Source of the DNA: Candidatus Omnitrophota bacterium
GTDB lineage: Bacteria > Omnitrophota > Omnitrophia > Omnitrophales > Aquincolibacteriaceae
Length of the DNA: 6,145 nucleotides
Assembly (NCBI GenBank): GCA_023246995.1
Contig: JAHFHI010000089.1
Location: 1 to 6,145, forward strand
Reading direction: 5' to 3'
Each line of letters opens with the position of its first letter. Position 1 is the first letter of the stretch. This document shows, piece by piece, positions 5,789 to 6,145 of the stretch. The position numbers were made by a program, and so were the translations under genes. The notes under the pieces are model-generated. The model searched no databases and was not told the DNA's origin. It saw only the letters and a program-made list of their open reading frames with translations.

Positions 5789-6145
5789 ATGAGACGTCAA
5801 ACCCACCTTCCCCGGACCACCTATTTTCTTTTAGCCGTATTTTTATTTCAAACCGTTTTTCCTTCTTTTCCCCTTCACGCTTCCGGGCCTGCCGGGGCCC
5901 CGGCGTCGGGGATCAGCGCCAAGGATATCGACGGCATGATGGAAAAACTCCGAAGCCCGGACATTTCCTATTATGAAAAGAAACGGCTCGCCGCCGTGGT
6001 GTTTGTGCATCAGGACGTCTACCGCAGGGCCGTGATCATGGGCGAGTTCCCGGCCAAGAGTCCTAACGTCAAGGCCTTTCACGAGTACAAGTCCAAACTT
6101 CAGGCGGATGTGGCCGAGCGCATGAATATGAAACACCGCAACCTG
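5789..6145 (+). CDS. Secreted or exported protein of unknown function, 5' part, runs off the window
   Basis: An open frame from ATG 5789 continues without a stop to the last base, giving 119 residues. The N terminus is a classical signal peptide: basic n-region MRRQTHLPR, hydrophobic core at about 11-28 (FLLAVFLFQTVF), and a likely signal peptidase I cut after Ala31 (LHA/SG). A Gly/Ala/Pro-rich linker (33-41) follows, then a charged, probably helical segment from about residue 43 with SAKDIDGMMEKLRSP, YYEKKRLAAVVF and EYKSKLQADVAERM. No Cys follows the signal core, so it is not a lipoprotein. The mature protein should be periplasmic or surface-located. A weak GGA (5780-5782) lies 6 nt upstream of ATG, and the TATAAT promoter sits just before. 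I do not recognise the family from the visible part. The signal peptide plus promoter support a real gene over the antisense frame at 5843-6136. Confidence 0.75.
   Translation, partial: MRRQTHLPRTTYFLLAVFLFQTVFPSFPLHASGPAGAPASGISAKDIDGMMEKLRSPDISYYEKKRLAAVVFVHQDVYRRAVIMGEFPAKSPNVKAFHEYKSKLQADVAERMNMKHRNL

Noticed and set aside
5843..6136. 97-residue minus-strand open frame at the right edge
   Set aside because: Antisense to the plus-strand frame from 5789, which has a signal peptide, a leader and a TATAAT promoter.

Overview
The window is bacterial, gene-dense and moderately GC-rich, with short intergenic gaps, translationally coupled genes, good sigma-70-type promoter boxes and a tRNA without an encoded CCA end. 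No gene fixes the phylum. The character of the MalQ and DHH proteins together with the AT-rich heptamer repeat beside the tRNA recalls uncultivated lineages such as Omnitrophota or their PVC relatives, but that is only a guess.

Left block (1-3887, + strand) is one likely operon. It holds the 3' part of a DHH/DHHA1 phosphoesterase (NrnA-like, cut by the window edge), a complete MgtE magnesium channel, and a complete GH77 4-alpha-glucanotransferase (MalQ). Gaps are 21 nt and then a 4-nt GTGA stop/start overlap. The three functions (small-nucleotide or oligoribonucleotide hydrolysis, Mg2+ uptake, alpha-glucan remodelling) do not form an obvious pathway.

Middle block (3955-5126, + strand) is a two-gene unit, again coupled by a GTGA overlap. 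It encodes a membrane-anchored DsbA-like thiol oxidoreductase with a CPAC active site and a four-helix MauE/DoxX-type membrane protein with a Cys-Gly-Cys-Phe-Gly motif. The simplest reading is an extracytoplasmic disulfide-forming pair in which the MauE-like protein serves the DsbA-like protein, as DsbB or VKOR would elsewhere. This is the most interesting functional hypothesis in the window.

Right block (5127-6145) starts with a GC hairpin and a near-consensus promoter driving a tRNA-Phe(GAA) gene at 5252-5323. After the tRNA come four tandem AT-rich heptamers, a 73-residue three-helix membrane protein of a kind also found in unrelated bacteria, a second hairpin, a promoter with a perfect TATAAT box, and the 5' end of a secreted protein (5789 onward) that runs off the window. 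All genes seen are on the + strand. Long open frames on the minus strand and in other plus frames are shadows of these genes. No CRISPR array, transposase or phage gene was seen.
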